A stretch of 64,000 nucleotides of DNA from Solirubrobacteraceae bacterium (lineage in GTDB: Bacteria > Actinomycetota > Thermoleophilia > Solirubrobacterales > Solirubrobacteraceae): assembly GCA_030447505.1 (NCBI GenBank), contig JAUJOT010000006.1:207620-271619 (forward strand). The letters run 5' to 3'. Made by a program: the position numbers and the translations under genes. Below the pieces are notes generated by a model. The model saw only the letters and a list, made by a program, of their open reading frames with translations, was not told the origin of the DNA and searched no databases. Shown here piece after piece: positions 17,356 through 26,936 of this stretch (the stretch's first letter is position 1; every line of letters starts with the position of its first letter).

Positions 17356-19188
17356 TCAGGGCGCCTCGACCTCGACCAGCACGAGGTCGACGCGCCCGCG
17401 CGCGGTCTCGACGCGCTCGACCTTCACGCGCAGCGGATCGCCGAGGCGGATCGTCTGCCCGCTGCGCTCGCCGGTCAGGATCGTGCCCTCCTCGTTGAGC
17501 TCCCACCAGTCCCCGCGCAGCCGGCGGACCGGCAGCAGCCCCTCGTGGCCGCCCGCGAAGCGGACGAACGCGCCGGCGCCGATGAGGCCCGTCACCTCGC
17601 CGTCGAACTGCTGGTCGAAGCCGTTCTCGAACAGCTCGCGCTCGAGCAGGAACGCGCGCGCGATGCGGTCGGCCATGCGCTCGATCGCCATCGCGTCGCG
17701 CTCGCGCGAGGACGACCAGCTGCCGGTCTCCTCGAGCTCGGACGAGCGCGGCGCCTCCTCCCCCGCGCCGACGGCGGACAGCAACGCGCGGTGCGCGACG
17801 AGGTCGGGGTAGCGCCGGATCGGCGACGTGAAGTGCGAGTAGTGCGTCAGGCCGAGGCCGGCGTGGCCGAGGTTCTTCGGGCTGTAGTAGGCCTGCTTGA
17901 GCGCGCGCAGCACGAGGAAGGTCAGTGCCTCGTGGCCGTGGCCGGTGCGCGCGGTGTGCTGCGCGACGGCGCGCGAGCAGGCCGCGATCACCTCCGCCGC
18001 CTCGGACGGCGTCATGTGCTCGCGCAGCGGCGGCGTCGCGACGTCGAGCGACGCGAGCTGCTGCACGAGCCGCAGCGCCTTGTCGCCGTCGGGCTTCTCG
18101 TGCACCCGGTACAGCGTCGGGACGGCCCGCTCTGCCAGCAGCCGCGCAACCTGCTCGTTGGCGGCGATCATCAGGTGCTCGACCAGCCGGTGCGACTCGG
18201 TCTGCTCGCTCGGGCGCGACTCGGCGACGTGGCCGCCCTTGTCGAAGGCGAACTCCGGCTCGCTCGTCTCGAGCTCGAGCGCGTCCTGGCGCATGCGGCG
18301 CTCGTGCAGCGCGGCCGCCACCGCGCGGGCCGCGGCGAGCGGCGCCGCCCACGGCTGCGCCGCCTCCTCCGCGCCGGAGAAGATGCGGTCGACCTGCTCG
18401 TAGTCCAGCCGCGCGTCGGAGCGGATCGTCGAGCGGTAGAACTGCGCGCGCTTGACGTCGGCGCCCCTGAAGTCGAGCTCGACCGTGACCGCCGCGCGCT
18501 CCTGCAAGGGCACGAGCGAGCAGGCGTCGTTGGACAGCGCCTCGGGCAGCATCGGCTCGACGCGGCCGGGGACGTAGACGCTCGTCGCGCGGCGCGCGGC
18601 CTCGCGGTCGACGAGCGAGCCGGGCCGCACGTAGGCGCTGACGTCGGCGATGTGCACCCAGATCCGCGTGCGCCCGTCGTCGCGCAGCTCGGCCGAGATC
18701 GCATCGTCGAAGTCGCGCGCCGTCACGGGGTCGATCGTGAACGTCGTCAGCGCCGTCAGGTCGCGGCGCGCGAGCTCCGGGTCCGGGCCGCTGTCGCGCG
18801 CCTTCTTCGCGGCCCGCTCGACGGCCGGATCGAAGCGCCGGCGCAGGCCGCGGTCGAGCATCAGCGCCTCGAGCACGTCCGAGGCGACGTCCGGGCGACC
18901 GAGGCTGCGCAGCACCTTCGCGTGCCCGCCCGCGCGCTTACCGGACCCGCCCACCGCGACGAGCACGAGGTCGCCGACGCGCGTGCGCGAGTCGCGGTCG
19001 AGCACCATCCGCCCGCCGCGCTCGAAGAACGGCTCGGCGACGAGGAAGCGCCCGCGCTTGTCGACGGTCGCGACGATGCCCTCGCTGCTCTGCTGCTCGC
19101 GCTGCTGGGGAGCACGAGCGCCGCCGTCGGATCTCGTCGTCGGCGGGCGCTTGCGGTTCGGCTTGGCCGCCGCCTGGCGCTTGCTCAC
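17356..19188 (-). CDS. rnr: RNase R/RNase II family 3'-5' exoribonuclease
   Basis: 610 residues. A basic N-terminal tail leads to a cold-shock-like domain (GIVATVDKRGRFLVAEPFF), then the RNB catalytic domain with the acidic cluster DPVTARDFDDAIS (about residue 160) and landmarks HIADVSAYVRPGS, EALSNDACSL, YRVHEKPD, HFTSPIRRYPDL, and a C-terminal S1 domain (GEVTGLIGAGAFVRFAGGHEG). The length is between E. coli RNase II (644) and shorter actinobacterial forms. The GTG start at 19188 overlaps the stop of the S41 peptidase gene (GTGA), so the two genes are coupled. Confidence 0.93.
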   Translation of the reverse strand: MSKRQAAAKPNRKRPPTTRSDGGARAPQQREQQSSEGIVATVDKRGRFLVAEPFFERGGRMVLDRDSRTRVGDLVLVAVGGSGKRAGGHAKVLRSLGRPDVASDVLEALMLDRGLRRRFDPAVERAAKKARDSGPDPELARRDLTALTTFTIDPVTARDFDDAISAELRDDGRTRIWVHIADVSAYVRPGSLVDREAARRATSVYVPGRVEPMLPEALSNDACSLVPLQERAAVTVELDFRGADVKRAQFYRSTIRSDARLDYEQVDRIFSGAEEAAQPWAAPLAAARAVAAALHERRMRQDALELETSEPEFAFDKGGHVAESRPSEQTESHRLVEHLMIAANEQVARLLAERAVPTLYRVHEKPDGDKALRLVQQLASLDVATPPLREHMTPSEAAEVIAACSRAVAQHTARTGHGHEALTFLVLRALKQAYYSPKNLGHAGLGLTHYSHFTSPIRRYPDLVAHRALLSAVGAGEEAPRSSELEETGSWSSSRERDAMAIERMADRIARAFLLERELFENGFDQQFDGEVTGLIGAGAFVRFAGGHEGLLPVRRLRGDWWELNEEGTILTGERSGQTIRLGDPLRVKVERVETARGRVDLVLVEVEAP

Positions 19189-20381
19189 AGCTCGGCGGCG
19201 AGGACGTCGAGCGCCTCGTCGAGGGCCTCGTCGCGCTTCGTGTCCGGATCGTCCTGCGCGCGCACGTCGGGCTTCAGCCCAGAGCCGGGCTTCGTCCCCG
19301 CGCCGCCGAGGTTGCGCCCGCTGGGCAGGAAGTACTGCCCGACCGTGATGTCCAGTGCGCCGCCGTTGTCGAGCGGCAGGATCGCCTGGAAGACGCCCTT
19401 GCCGAACGTCCGGGCGCCGACGAGCTTGGCGCGATTCGTGTCCTGCAGCGCGCCCGCGACGATCTCCGCCGCCGACGCCGTCCCGCCGTCGACGAGGACG
19501 ACCGTCGGAAGCCTGCCGGCGACCGGCTGGCCGACGGCCTCGAGCCTGCGCTCGCGCACCGCGCGCCCGCGCGTCGTGACGATCGGGCCTTCGGCGATGA
19601 ACATGCTTGCGATCAGCTGCGCCTCGGTGACGAGGCCGCCGCCGTTGGCGCGCAGGTCGAAGACGATCCCCTTCGCGCCGCGGCGCTTTGCGCGGCGGAT
19701 CGCCTCGTTCATCTCCACGTGCGCCGTCTCGGGGCCGAACGTCGACAGCGCGATGTAGGCCACGCGCGTGCCGCCGGCATTGGCGAGCTTCGAGCTGACG
19801 ACCGGAACGCTGATCCGCGCGCGCGTCACGCGCCTCGTGAAGGTCCGCTCGCCGCGGCGGATCGTCAGCGTCACCGCGGTCCCCTCCGGGCCCTTGACGA
19901 ACGCGACGGCGGCATCCTCGGTGAGCCCGGCGAGCGTGTGCCCGGCGGCGCGCGTGATGACGTCGCCGCGCCGCAGGCCGGCCCGCTTCGCAGGCGACTC
20001 CGGGTAGACGGTCTGGATCCGCAGCCCGGCCTTCACGCCGCGCACGCCGGTCCCGATGCCGGAGAACTCGTTGTTGATCGCCTGGCGGAACGTGGCGTAC
20101 TCCTTCGGCGAGAAGTACGCCGAGAAGCGATCGTCCAAGTCCTCGACGGCCCCGCCGATCGCCGCGTCGGAGAGCGCTCCGCGCTCGACCGGCCGGTAGT
20201 ACTTGTCGTGGATCACGTCGAGCGCCTCGAGCGTGACGCGCCGGTCCTCGGGGCCCGCGAGCGCCTCGGCGACCGGGCCGGGCAGGAAGCGGGGGTGCGC
20301 GCCGAGCCAGATCCCGAGCACGAGCAGGCACGGCGCGAGCACGATCAGCACGACCTTGAGGCTGGGCAGGCGGGAGGGCAC
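19185..20381 (-). CDS. S41 family C-terminal processing peptidase with PDZ domain
   Basis: 398 residues, GTG start. The N-terminal signal-anchor helix (LKVVLIVLAPCLLVLGIW) places the rest outside the membrane. A PDZ domain follows (about residues 95-175). The tail-specific protease core has DLRANGGG, then the catalytic Ser in DGGTASAAE and the Lys in ARTFGKGVFQ, the Ser/Lys dyad of CtpA-type enzymes. It trims or degrades exported proteins. It is followed by the overlapping exoribonuclease gene. Confidence 0.93.
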   Translation of the reverse strand: MPSRLPSLKVVLIVLAPCLLVLGIWLGAHPRFLPGPVAEALAGPEDRRVTLEALDVIHDKYYRPVERGALSDAAIGGAVEDLDDRFSAYFSPKEYATFRQAINNEFSGIGTGVRGVKAGLRIQTVYPESPAKRAGLRRGDVITRAAGHTLAGLTEDAAVAFVKGPEGTAVTLTIRRGERTFTRRVTRARISVPVVSSKLANAGGTRVAYIALSTFGPETAHVEMNEAIRRAKRRGAKGIVFDLRANGGGLVTEAQLIASMFIAEGPIVTTRGRAVRERRLEAVGQPVAGRLPTVVLVDGGTASAAEIVAGALQDTNRAKLVGARTFGKGVFQAILPLDNGGALDITVGQYFLPSGRNLGGAGTKPGSGLKPDVRAQDDPDTKRDEALDEALDVLAAEL

Positions 20382-20406
20382 GCCCCTACACGGTAGTCGC
20401 GCGGGG

Positions 20407-20670
20407 TCAGCGCCAGCGCCGGCGGCGCTCGCGGCGCTCGAGCGAATCGCTGATCAGCCAGAACGTCGGCGGCCAGAGGCCGACGAAGAGCGCGCGCCGC
20501 TCGGCGTTGCCGCGCTCGTCCTGATCGACGGTCTTCGCGCGCATCCAGAGCGCGACGCAGAGCGCGACCGAGCCGATCGACAGCGCTTGGAGGTGGTCGC
20601 TGCGCAGCCCGACGCGCTGGAGGACCGATGTGAGCATCGCGCCCTTCTTCCCCGGTGTGAGCGCCGTCAT
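20407..20670 (-). CDS. Small membrane-associated hypothetical protein
   Basis: 87 residues. There is one hydrophobic stretch in the middle (SIGSVALCVALWM) and another near the end (FVGLWPPTFWLISDSL). The tail is very basic (ERRERRRRWR). The sequence looks like a real protein rather than a shadow, because its composition is balanced and no larger frame covers it. It lies 25 bases upstream of the S41 peptidase gene on the same strand, so it may lead that operon. Function unknown. Confidence 0.6.
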   Translation of the reverse strand: MTALTPGKKGAMLTSVLQRVGLRSDHLQALSIGSVALCVALWMRAKTVDQDERGNAERRALFVGLWPPTFWLISDSLERRERRRRWR

Positions 20671-20690
20671 GCGACGGGTACCCCCGCGAG

Positions 20691-21416
20691 ATGCCTCGGC
20701 GCCTGACGATCTCCCGCCGGGCCGCGACCGCCGCGCGCTGGCCGCTCGGCGTCCTGAAGACGGGCTGGGACTATCTCTGGCGCACGACGCCGATCGACCG
20801 CAGGGACGAGCCGGGCTGCGTCTTCGAGGACAGCCCGCCGCCGCTGCCGCCCGACGCCGACCGCACAGAGCATCAGGGCGTCGAGGACGGCTTCGGGCCG
20901 CTCATGCATCGCTGCTACGTCGCGAGGATCGGCGACGCCCGGATCAGCGGCGAGCAGCTGATCGACGTGTTCGCGGGCGTCCCCGACCGCGCCGCGCCGA
21001 AGGCGCTCGGGAGCTTCGTGAAGCTGCGCGGCGAGGAAGGGGCGCTGCGCGTCGGCGACGAGTTCGTCGTCCGGATGCCCGGTCCGTGGGACGGGCCGGT
21101 GCGCGTCGTCGAGATGATCGACAACGGCTTCGGCCTGGCGACGCTCGAGGGCCATCTCGAGGCCGGCCGGATTCGCTTCAGCGCAGAGGATCTGGGCCCG
21201 GGGCGACTGGAGGTGCGCATCGAGGCCTGGGCGCGCGGCGGCGACCGGCTGTCGAACCTGCTCTTCGACCGCCTGCCGATCAACAAGGAGGTGCAGCTGC
21301 ACATGTGGACCTCGGTCCTCGAGCGGCTCATCGAGCTGTCCGGCGGCCGGCGCGACGGGCGCATCGAGATCACGACGCGGCGCGTCGACCCGGCGCAGCT
21401 CGCCGATGCTCGATAG
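20691..21416 (+). CDS. DUF1990-like protein (first of a tandem pair)
   Basis: 241 residues, no signal peptide or membrane span. The segment GFGLATLEGHLEAGRIRFS resembles the T-L-x-G-H core of DUF1990 proteins, followed by the LEVRIEAWARGGDR strand and a helical end. The family is of unknown function with a START/SRPBCC-like fold. It overlaps the next gene by 11 bases, which encodes a related protein, so the pair probably arose by duplication and act together. No strong ribosome binding site is visible. Confidence 0.7.
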   Translation: MPRRLTISRRAATAARWPLGVLKTGWDYLWRTTPIDRRDEPGCVFEDSPPPLPPDADRTEHQGVEDGFGPLMHRCYVARIGDARISGEQLIDVFAGVPDRAAPKALGSFVKLRGEEGALRVGDEFVVRMPGPWDGPVRVVEMIDNGFGLATLEGHLEAGRIRFSAEDLGPGRLEVRIEAWARGGDRLSNLLFDRLPINKEVQLHMWTSVLERLIELSGGRRDGRIEITTRRVDPAQLADAR

Positions 21417-22074
21417 GCGGCTGGCCGCGACGAAGCGCGCGCAGCGCGCGCTCGCGGAGCTCGCCGACCGGGCGCTGAACTTCGATCCCGCCGAGCTGGC
21501 CGACGCCGGGCCGGGTTCGGGCTGGAACGTCGACGACTACCGCCGGCTGCTGCCGTCCGAGCCGCCGGGCGCTCCCGTCGCGGGCGCCAGCTTCGAGATC
21601 GCCCGGCAGCTCATGTCCGACTACGCGTTCGCCGACCCGAAGATCGTCCGGGCGCTGTACGACCCCGCCCGCGGCCTCGCGAACCGCAACATGCTGCTGC
21701 AGGCTCGCTTCGGCCCGCTGCGCTTCCTCGTCGGCTGCCGCGTCGGTGCGATCGCCGACGAGACGAAGACCGTCGACGGGCGCTCGCTGCGCATCTGGGG
21801 CTGGAGCTACGCCACGCTCGAGGGGCACTTCGAGCGCGGGCAGATGGACTACGCGGTCTGGAAGTGGCTCGACGACGGCGGCGTCGAGTTTCGCATCCAC
21901 GTCGTCTCGCGGCCGGCGAGCGTCGGCAACCCGCTGATCCGCCTCGGCTTTCGGCTCGTCGGCCGGCGCGAGCAGCAGCGCTTCGCGCGGCGGGCCTGCG
22001 AGCGGATGGGCGAGCTCGTCGAGCGCGAGCTCGCGCGCGCAGGCGCGCGGCGGTCGACGCCGGCGCACGTCTGA
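21406..22074 (+). CDS. DUF1990 family protein (second of a tandem pair)
   Basis: 222 residues. The family core is plain: FGPLRFLVGCRVGAI, then WGWSYATLEGHFERGQMDYAV, EFRIHVVSRPAS and an Arg-rich final helix (REQQRFARRACERM). The N-terminal 80 residues (helical, with DYRRLLPSEPPG) are an extension compared with stand-alone DUF1990. It shares the T-L-E-G-H-x-E core with the upstream gene and overlaps it by 11 bases. Function unknown. Confidence 0.8.
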   Translation: MLDRRLAATKRAQRALAELADRALNFDPAELADAGPGSGWNVDDYRRLLPSEPPGAPVAGASFEIARQLMSDYAFADPKIVRALYDPARGLANRNMLLQARFGPLRFLVGCRVGAIADETKTVDGRSLRIWGWSYATLEGHFERGQMDYAVWKWLDDGGVEFRIHVVSRPASVGNPLIRLGFRLVGRREQQRFARRACERMGELVERELARAGARRSTPAHV

Positions 22075-22082
22075 CGGCCGAG

Positions 22083-22979
22083 CTACACCCGCAGGAAGCG
22101 GCGCAGCGACAGGCCGGAGCCGGCCGCGGAGACCGCCACGCTGGCGACGAGCAGGATCGCGACGAGCGCGCCGAAGTTCACGGTGTCGGTCGCGGTGATG
22201 AGCGAGAACTCCTGCTTGAACGGGTCGATGAAGGCGACCTTGGCGACGAGCAGCAGCAGGATCGCCAGCACCCCGCCCATCGCGCCCACGAGGACCCCCT
22301 CGATGACGAACGGCCAGCGGATGAACCAGTCGGTCGCGCCGACGAGCTTCATGACGGCCACCTCGCGCCGGCGCGCGAGCAGCGACAGGCGGATCGTGTT
22401 GGAGATCAGCAGCACCGAGGCCAGGATGAGGAGCGCGGCGAGGAAGCCGATGCTGAGCTTCACGACCTTCGTGCCGGCGAGGATCTTGTTCGTCTCGTCG
22501 CGGCGGTTCTTGACCTCGTCGATCGCGGGGTGGATCACGGAGCGCTCGCCGCTGGCCGTGACCGGCGCAAGCGCGTCGCGCAGCTTGCCGACGTTGTCCG
22601 GCGAATCGGGCGTCACGCGAAACGTGTCCGGCAGCGGATTGGAGCCCAGCAGCGCGTACGCCTCGGGGTTCTGCTTCTTCTCCTTCGCGTACGCCTCCGC
22701 CTTGGAGACGTAGACGACCTTGCCGACGTGCGGCGTGTCCTGCGTGAGCTTGCGGCGAACGCTCTCGGCCTGCGCGTCGGTCGCCGTCGTCTTGAGGAAG
22801 ACGTCGACCAGGACCTTGCCTCGGACCTCGTTGGCGGCGCCGTTCGTCGCCTGCACGATCGGGATGAAGACGCCCAGCACGAGCATCGTGACGAGCACGG
22901 ACGCCATCGCCGCGAACGGCGGGCCGGCGTCGCGGCGCAGCGAGCGCGTGACCTCGCGGATGAAGAAGGGGAAGTTCAT
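22083..22979 (-). CDS. ftsX: Cell division protein FtsX
   Basis: 298-residue four-helix permease-like partner of FtsE that activates cell-wall hydrolases at the division site. The N-terminal MNFPFFIREVTRSLRRD tail, helix 1 (ASVLVTMLVLGVFIP), a large outside loop (about residues 45-165) and three C-terminal helices with RRREVAVMKLVGATDWFIRWPF between helices 2 and 3 all match the family. The last residues SLRRFLRV are typical. The gene starts 2 bases after the ftsE stop. Confidence 0.96.
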   Translation of the reverse strand: MNFPFFIREVTRSLRRDAGPPFAAMASVLVTMLVLGVFIPIVQATNGAANEVRGKVLVDVFLKTTATDAQAESVRRKLTQDTPHVGKVVYVSKAEAYAKEKKQNPEAYALLGSNPLPDTFRVTPDSPDNVGKLRDALAPVTASGERSVIHPAIDEVKNRRDETNKILAGTKVVKLSIGFLAALLILASVLLISNTIRLSLLARRREVAVMKLVGATDWFIRWPFVIEGVLVGAMGGVLAILLLLVAKVAFIDPFKQEFSLITATDTVNFGALVAILLVASVAVSAAGSGLSLRRFLRV

Positions 22980-22981
22980 CC

Positions 22982-23932
<951 letters not shown>

Positions 23933-24074
23933 GTGCCGGGAACCTAGCGGGAGAGCCGCCAGATCGTCCCGCACGCACGCCGTCTTGCAAAGGCAGGAGC
24001 ACGGCGGTCGCGGGCGACGACATGGCGGCCGGCGTCGTTTCGCCGCCGCCCTCGCTCGGGTATCGGCAGCCCCG

Positions 24075-24491
24075 ATGGCCAACCGCTACGTGCACACCTG
24101 CCTTCGCGTCCGCGATCCCGAGGCGTCGCAGCGGTTCTACGGTGCGCTCGGCTTCGAGCCGCGCGGCCGGCTGAACTTCGAGTCGGCCTACAACCTCTAC
24201 ATGGGCCTTCCGGGCGGCGGCGACGTCCTCGAGCTGACCGTCAACCGCGGCCACGACGAGCCCTACGACCTCGGCACGGGCTACAACCACATGGCGCTCG
24301 CGGTCGACGACGTCGAGGCGGTGCTGCGCGACCTCGAGCCGCTCGGCGTGCGGCCCGAGAAGCCGCCCTACCACCCCGGCGGGCGGGACGACCTCCCGCT
24401 GATCGCGTTCGTCGCCGATCCGGACGGCTACCGCATCGAGCTCATCGACGGCGGCGTCTTCGCGACACCGCAGGACGAGGCGGACGAGTAG
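24075..24491 (+). CDS. Glyoxalase I-like VOC protein
   Basis: 138 residues, a single-chain VOC fold of two modules. Likely metal ligands are the His of RYVHTCLRV, a Glu in VLELTVN, the His of GYNHMALAV and the Glu of YRIELID, the His-Glu-His-Glu set of lactoylglutathione-lyase-like proteins. Actinobacteria often use mycothiol rather than glutathione, so the true substrate may differ. The ATG follows a start-proximal CCCCG and no clear ribosome binding site. Confidence 0.88.
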   Translation: MANRYVHTCLRVRDPEASQRFYGALGFEPRGRLNFESAYNLYMGLPGGGDVLELTVNRGHDEPYDLGTGYNHMALAVDDVEAVLRDLEPLGVRPEKPPYHPGGRDDLPLIAFVADPDGYRIELIDGGVFATPQDEADE

Positions 24492-24506
24492 ACCGACGCG
24501 CCCTCG

Positions 24507-24512
24507 TATCAT
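24507..24512 (+). promoter_or_regulatory. -10 box (TATCAT) for a leaderless start at 24520
   Basis: TATCAT, then 7 bases, then GTG at 24520. Confidence 0.55.
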
Positions 24513-24519
24513 CCGCCGC

Positions 24520-26907
24520 GTGACGGCGTCGACGCCGAACCGGCACCGATGGCCGCCCAGCGCCAGCGGCGTGCTTGCACTCGTGTCCGGTCTGTCGCTC
24601 GCCGCGCTGCTCGCCGTCATCGACGTGTGGGCGCAACCGTCGACCGCGGTCATCGGATCGACCGTCGTCGCAGCCGCCGCCGTCCTCGCCGCCCTGCTCG
24701 CTCGCAGCCGCGGACAGATCGGCCGCGATCGCGAGCGCTTCGCGATGCTCACGGCCGTCGCCGAGATGGCCGACGCCACGTGCGGGCTCCCGGAGACGGT
24801 CGCGGCGCTCAACGGCGTCGTCGTGCCGGCCGCTGCCGACATCTGCATCGTCGACGTCATCAGCAGCGGCGAGCTGCAGCGCCTCTCCGTCGAGGTGGCC
24901 GGAGGTGCCGGCGATATCGCGGCGGCGATCGCCGCCCGTCCTCCGGGGACGGCCGATGCCCTCGGCGACCCCGAGCAGCCGCGCCTGATCCGGACGTTCG
25001 ACGACGCGCTGCTGCAGAAGCTCGCGACCGACGCGGAGGACCTCGAGCAGCTGGGCGCGCTCGGGGCGCTGTCCGCCGTGGTCCTGCCGCTGCGCGCGCG
25101 CGGGCGCAGGCTCGGGTCGCTGACGCTGATCGTGACGACGAAGTCGGGGCGACGCTACAACGACGACGACCTCGCGTTCGCGAAGCTGCTCGCCTCCCGC
25201 ACGGCGCTCGCGCTCGACAACGCCGGGCTGTTCTCCGAGCTCGAGACGATCGAGGCGCAGCTCACGGCCGCGCTCTCGACGCTGGCCGAGGCGGTCACCG
25301 TGCAGCGCGCCGGAGGCGCGCTCATCTACGCCAACGAGGCCGCGGCGCGAATGCTCGATTTCGCCTCCGCGCAGGAGCTGCTCGCAACGCCTGCCGAGCA
25401 GGTCGCGGCGGCTTTCGCGACCACGCACGAGGACGGCTCGCCGCTGCGGACGCATGATCTGCCCGGCTGGCGCGTGCTGACGGGCGAGCGCGACCCCGAG
25501 CCGCTGACCGTGCGAGCCGTCGATCGGCGGACGGGAGAGATCGAGTGGCGCGTGATGAAGGCGTCCGGCGTCTATGACTCCGACGGCGACGTCAAGCTCG
25601 TCGTCAACGTCATCGAGGACATCAGCGAGGTCAAGCGCGCCGAGCTCACGCAACGTCTGCTCGCGCGCGCGGGCGAGCTGCTGTCCTCGTCGATGGACTA
25701 CGAGCGCACGCTGCAGCAGGTCGCCGAGCTCGCCGTCCCCGAGCTCGCCGCGTGGTGCACCGTCGGCATGCCGGACGGCCACGGCTATGTCCGCGTCGTC
25801 GCCGTCGCGCATGCCGATCCTGACAAGCTCGCGCTGGCGCGCTACATCGCCGAGCGCTATCCGACGCCTGCCGACGCCGCGATCGGCACGGCCCAGGTGA
25901 TCCGTGAGGGACGCCCGCAGCTCCTCAACGAGATCAGCGACGAGCTGCTGGCCGTGGCGGCGCAGGACGACGAGCACCTCAGGGTGCTGCGCGAGCTCGG
26001 CCTGCGGGCCGCGCTGATCGTTCCGATGACAGTGCCGGGGAAGGTCCTGGGCACGCTGACGCTGCTCTCGGACTCCGGCAGGCGCTTCCGCGACGCCGAC
26101 GTCGCGCTCGCCGAGGAGCTTGCGCGCCGCGCCGGGACCGCGGTCGAGACCGCGCGCCTGTACACCGAGCGCTCGAACATCGCGCGGACGCTGCAGACGA
26201 GCCTGCTGCCCGGTCGCCTGCCGCAGATGCCGGGCTGGACGGCGGCGACGCTGTACCGGCCGGCGGGCGACGAGAACTGGGTCGGCGGCGACTTCTACGA
26301 CGCCTTCGCGGTCCACCGCGGGTGGCTTGCGATCGTCGGCGACGTCGCCGGTCACGGCGCGGAGGCGGCGGCGCTGACGGGCCTCGCGCGCTACACGCTG
26401 CGCACCGCCGCGACGCTGCTCGACGACCCGTTGGGCGCGATCCGCACGCTCAACAGCGAGCTGCTGGCGCTCGACGCGATGTCGCTGTGCTCGGTCGCCG
26501 CGGTGCTGCTGTGCGAGGACGAGGACCGGACCGCGACCGCGGAGATCGTCTGCGCCGGCCATCCGCTGCCGCTGCTCGTGCGCGGCGGCGCCGTCCGGCC
26601 GATCGGCAGCTTCTCGCCGATGCTCGGCGCCTACCCGATCGATGGCTGGGAGCGCACGTCCTACCGCCTCGAGCCGGGCGACGTGCTCGTCCTCTTCACC
26701 GACGGCGTCTTCGACACCGTCGGCGAGGGCGGGCGCTTCGGCGAGGAGCGCCTCGAGCGGACGCTCGATGGCGTCGCCGACGCGCCCGACGCGGTCGCCC
26801 GAATCGACGCCGCGCTGAACGCGTTCGAGGTCGGCGAGCAGGCCGACGACACGGCGGTCCTCGCCGTGCAGCGCGTGCCGGTCGCGGCTGTCGCGCGGCG
26901 CCGCTAG
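24520..26907 (+). CDS. Membrane sensor PP2C phosphatase (GAF-PAS-GAF-SpoIIE)
   Basis: 795 residues, GTG start after a TATCAT box. Two membrane helices (about 15-60) come first. A GAF-like domain (about 65-245), a PAS-like domain (about 255-375) and a second GAF domain (about 385-545) precede the SpoIIE/RsbU phosphatase domain, whose metal sites lie in VGGDFYDAF, VGDVAGHGAEAA, VLFTDGVFDT and ADDTAVLAV. Such proteins dephosphorylate anti-anti-sigma factors and so switch on stress sigma factors. No cognate RsbV or RsbW gene is adjacent. The probable stress operon near 35.4 kb could be a target, but that is speculation. Confidence 0.9.
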   Translation: MTASTPNRHRWPPSASGVLALVSGLSLAALLAVIDVWAQPSTAVIGSTVVAAAAVLAALLARSRGQIGRDRERFAMLTAVAEMADATCGLPETVAALNGVVVPAAADICIVDVISSGELQRLSVEVAGGAGDIAAAIAARPPGTADALGDPEQPRLIRTFDDALLQKLATDAEDLEQLGALGALSAVVLPLRARGRRLGSLTLIVTTKSGRRYNDDDLAFAKLLASRTALALDNAGLFSELETIEAQLTAALSTLAEAVTVQRAGGALIYANEAAARMLDFASAQELLATPAEQVAAAFATTHEDGSPLRTHDLPGWRVLTGERDPEPLTVRAVDRRTGEIEWRVMKASGVYDSDGDVKLVVNVIEDISEVKRAELTQRLLARAGELLSSSMDYERTLQQVAELAVPELAAWCTVGMPDGHGYVRVVAVAHADPDKLALARYIAERYPTPADAAIGTAQVIREGRPQLLNEISDELLAVAAQDDEHLRVLRELGLRAALIVPMTVPGKVLGTLTLLSDSGRRFRDADVALAEELARRAGTAVETARLYTERSNIARTLQTSLLPGRLPQMPGWTAATLYRPAGDENWVGGDFYDAFAVHRGWLAIVGDVAGHGAEAAALTGLARYTLRTAATLLDDPLGAIRTLNSELLALDAMSLCSVAAVLLCEDEDRTATAEIVCAGHPLPLLVRGGAVRPIGSFSPMLGAYPIDGWERTSYRLEPGDVLVLFTDGVFDTVGEGGRFGEERLERTLDGVADAPDAVARIDAALNAFEVGEQADDTAVLAVQRVPVAAVARRR

Positions 26908-26924
26908 GCGGCGATCACGGACGC

Positions 26925-26930
26925 TACCTT
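26925..26930 (+). promoter_or_regulatory. -10 box (TACCTT) for a leaderless M16 peptidase
   Basis: TACCTT, then 6 bases, then ATG at 26937. Confidence 0.5.
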
Positions 26931-26936
26931 TCGTCT

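Noticed and set aside
17545..19758. Long forward frame (737 residues) across the exoribonuclease and S41 peptidase genes
   Set aside because: Shadow of two recognised genes on the other strand; the composition is Arg/Ala/Leu-rich and it has no family motif.
24442..26562. 706-residue frame antisense to the SpoIIE phosphatase gene
   Set aside because: It overlaps a gene with clear GAF/PAS/PP2C motifs and a leaderless promoter; the shadow has only Arg/Gln-rich text.
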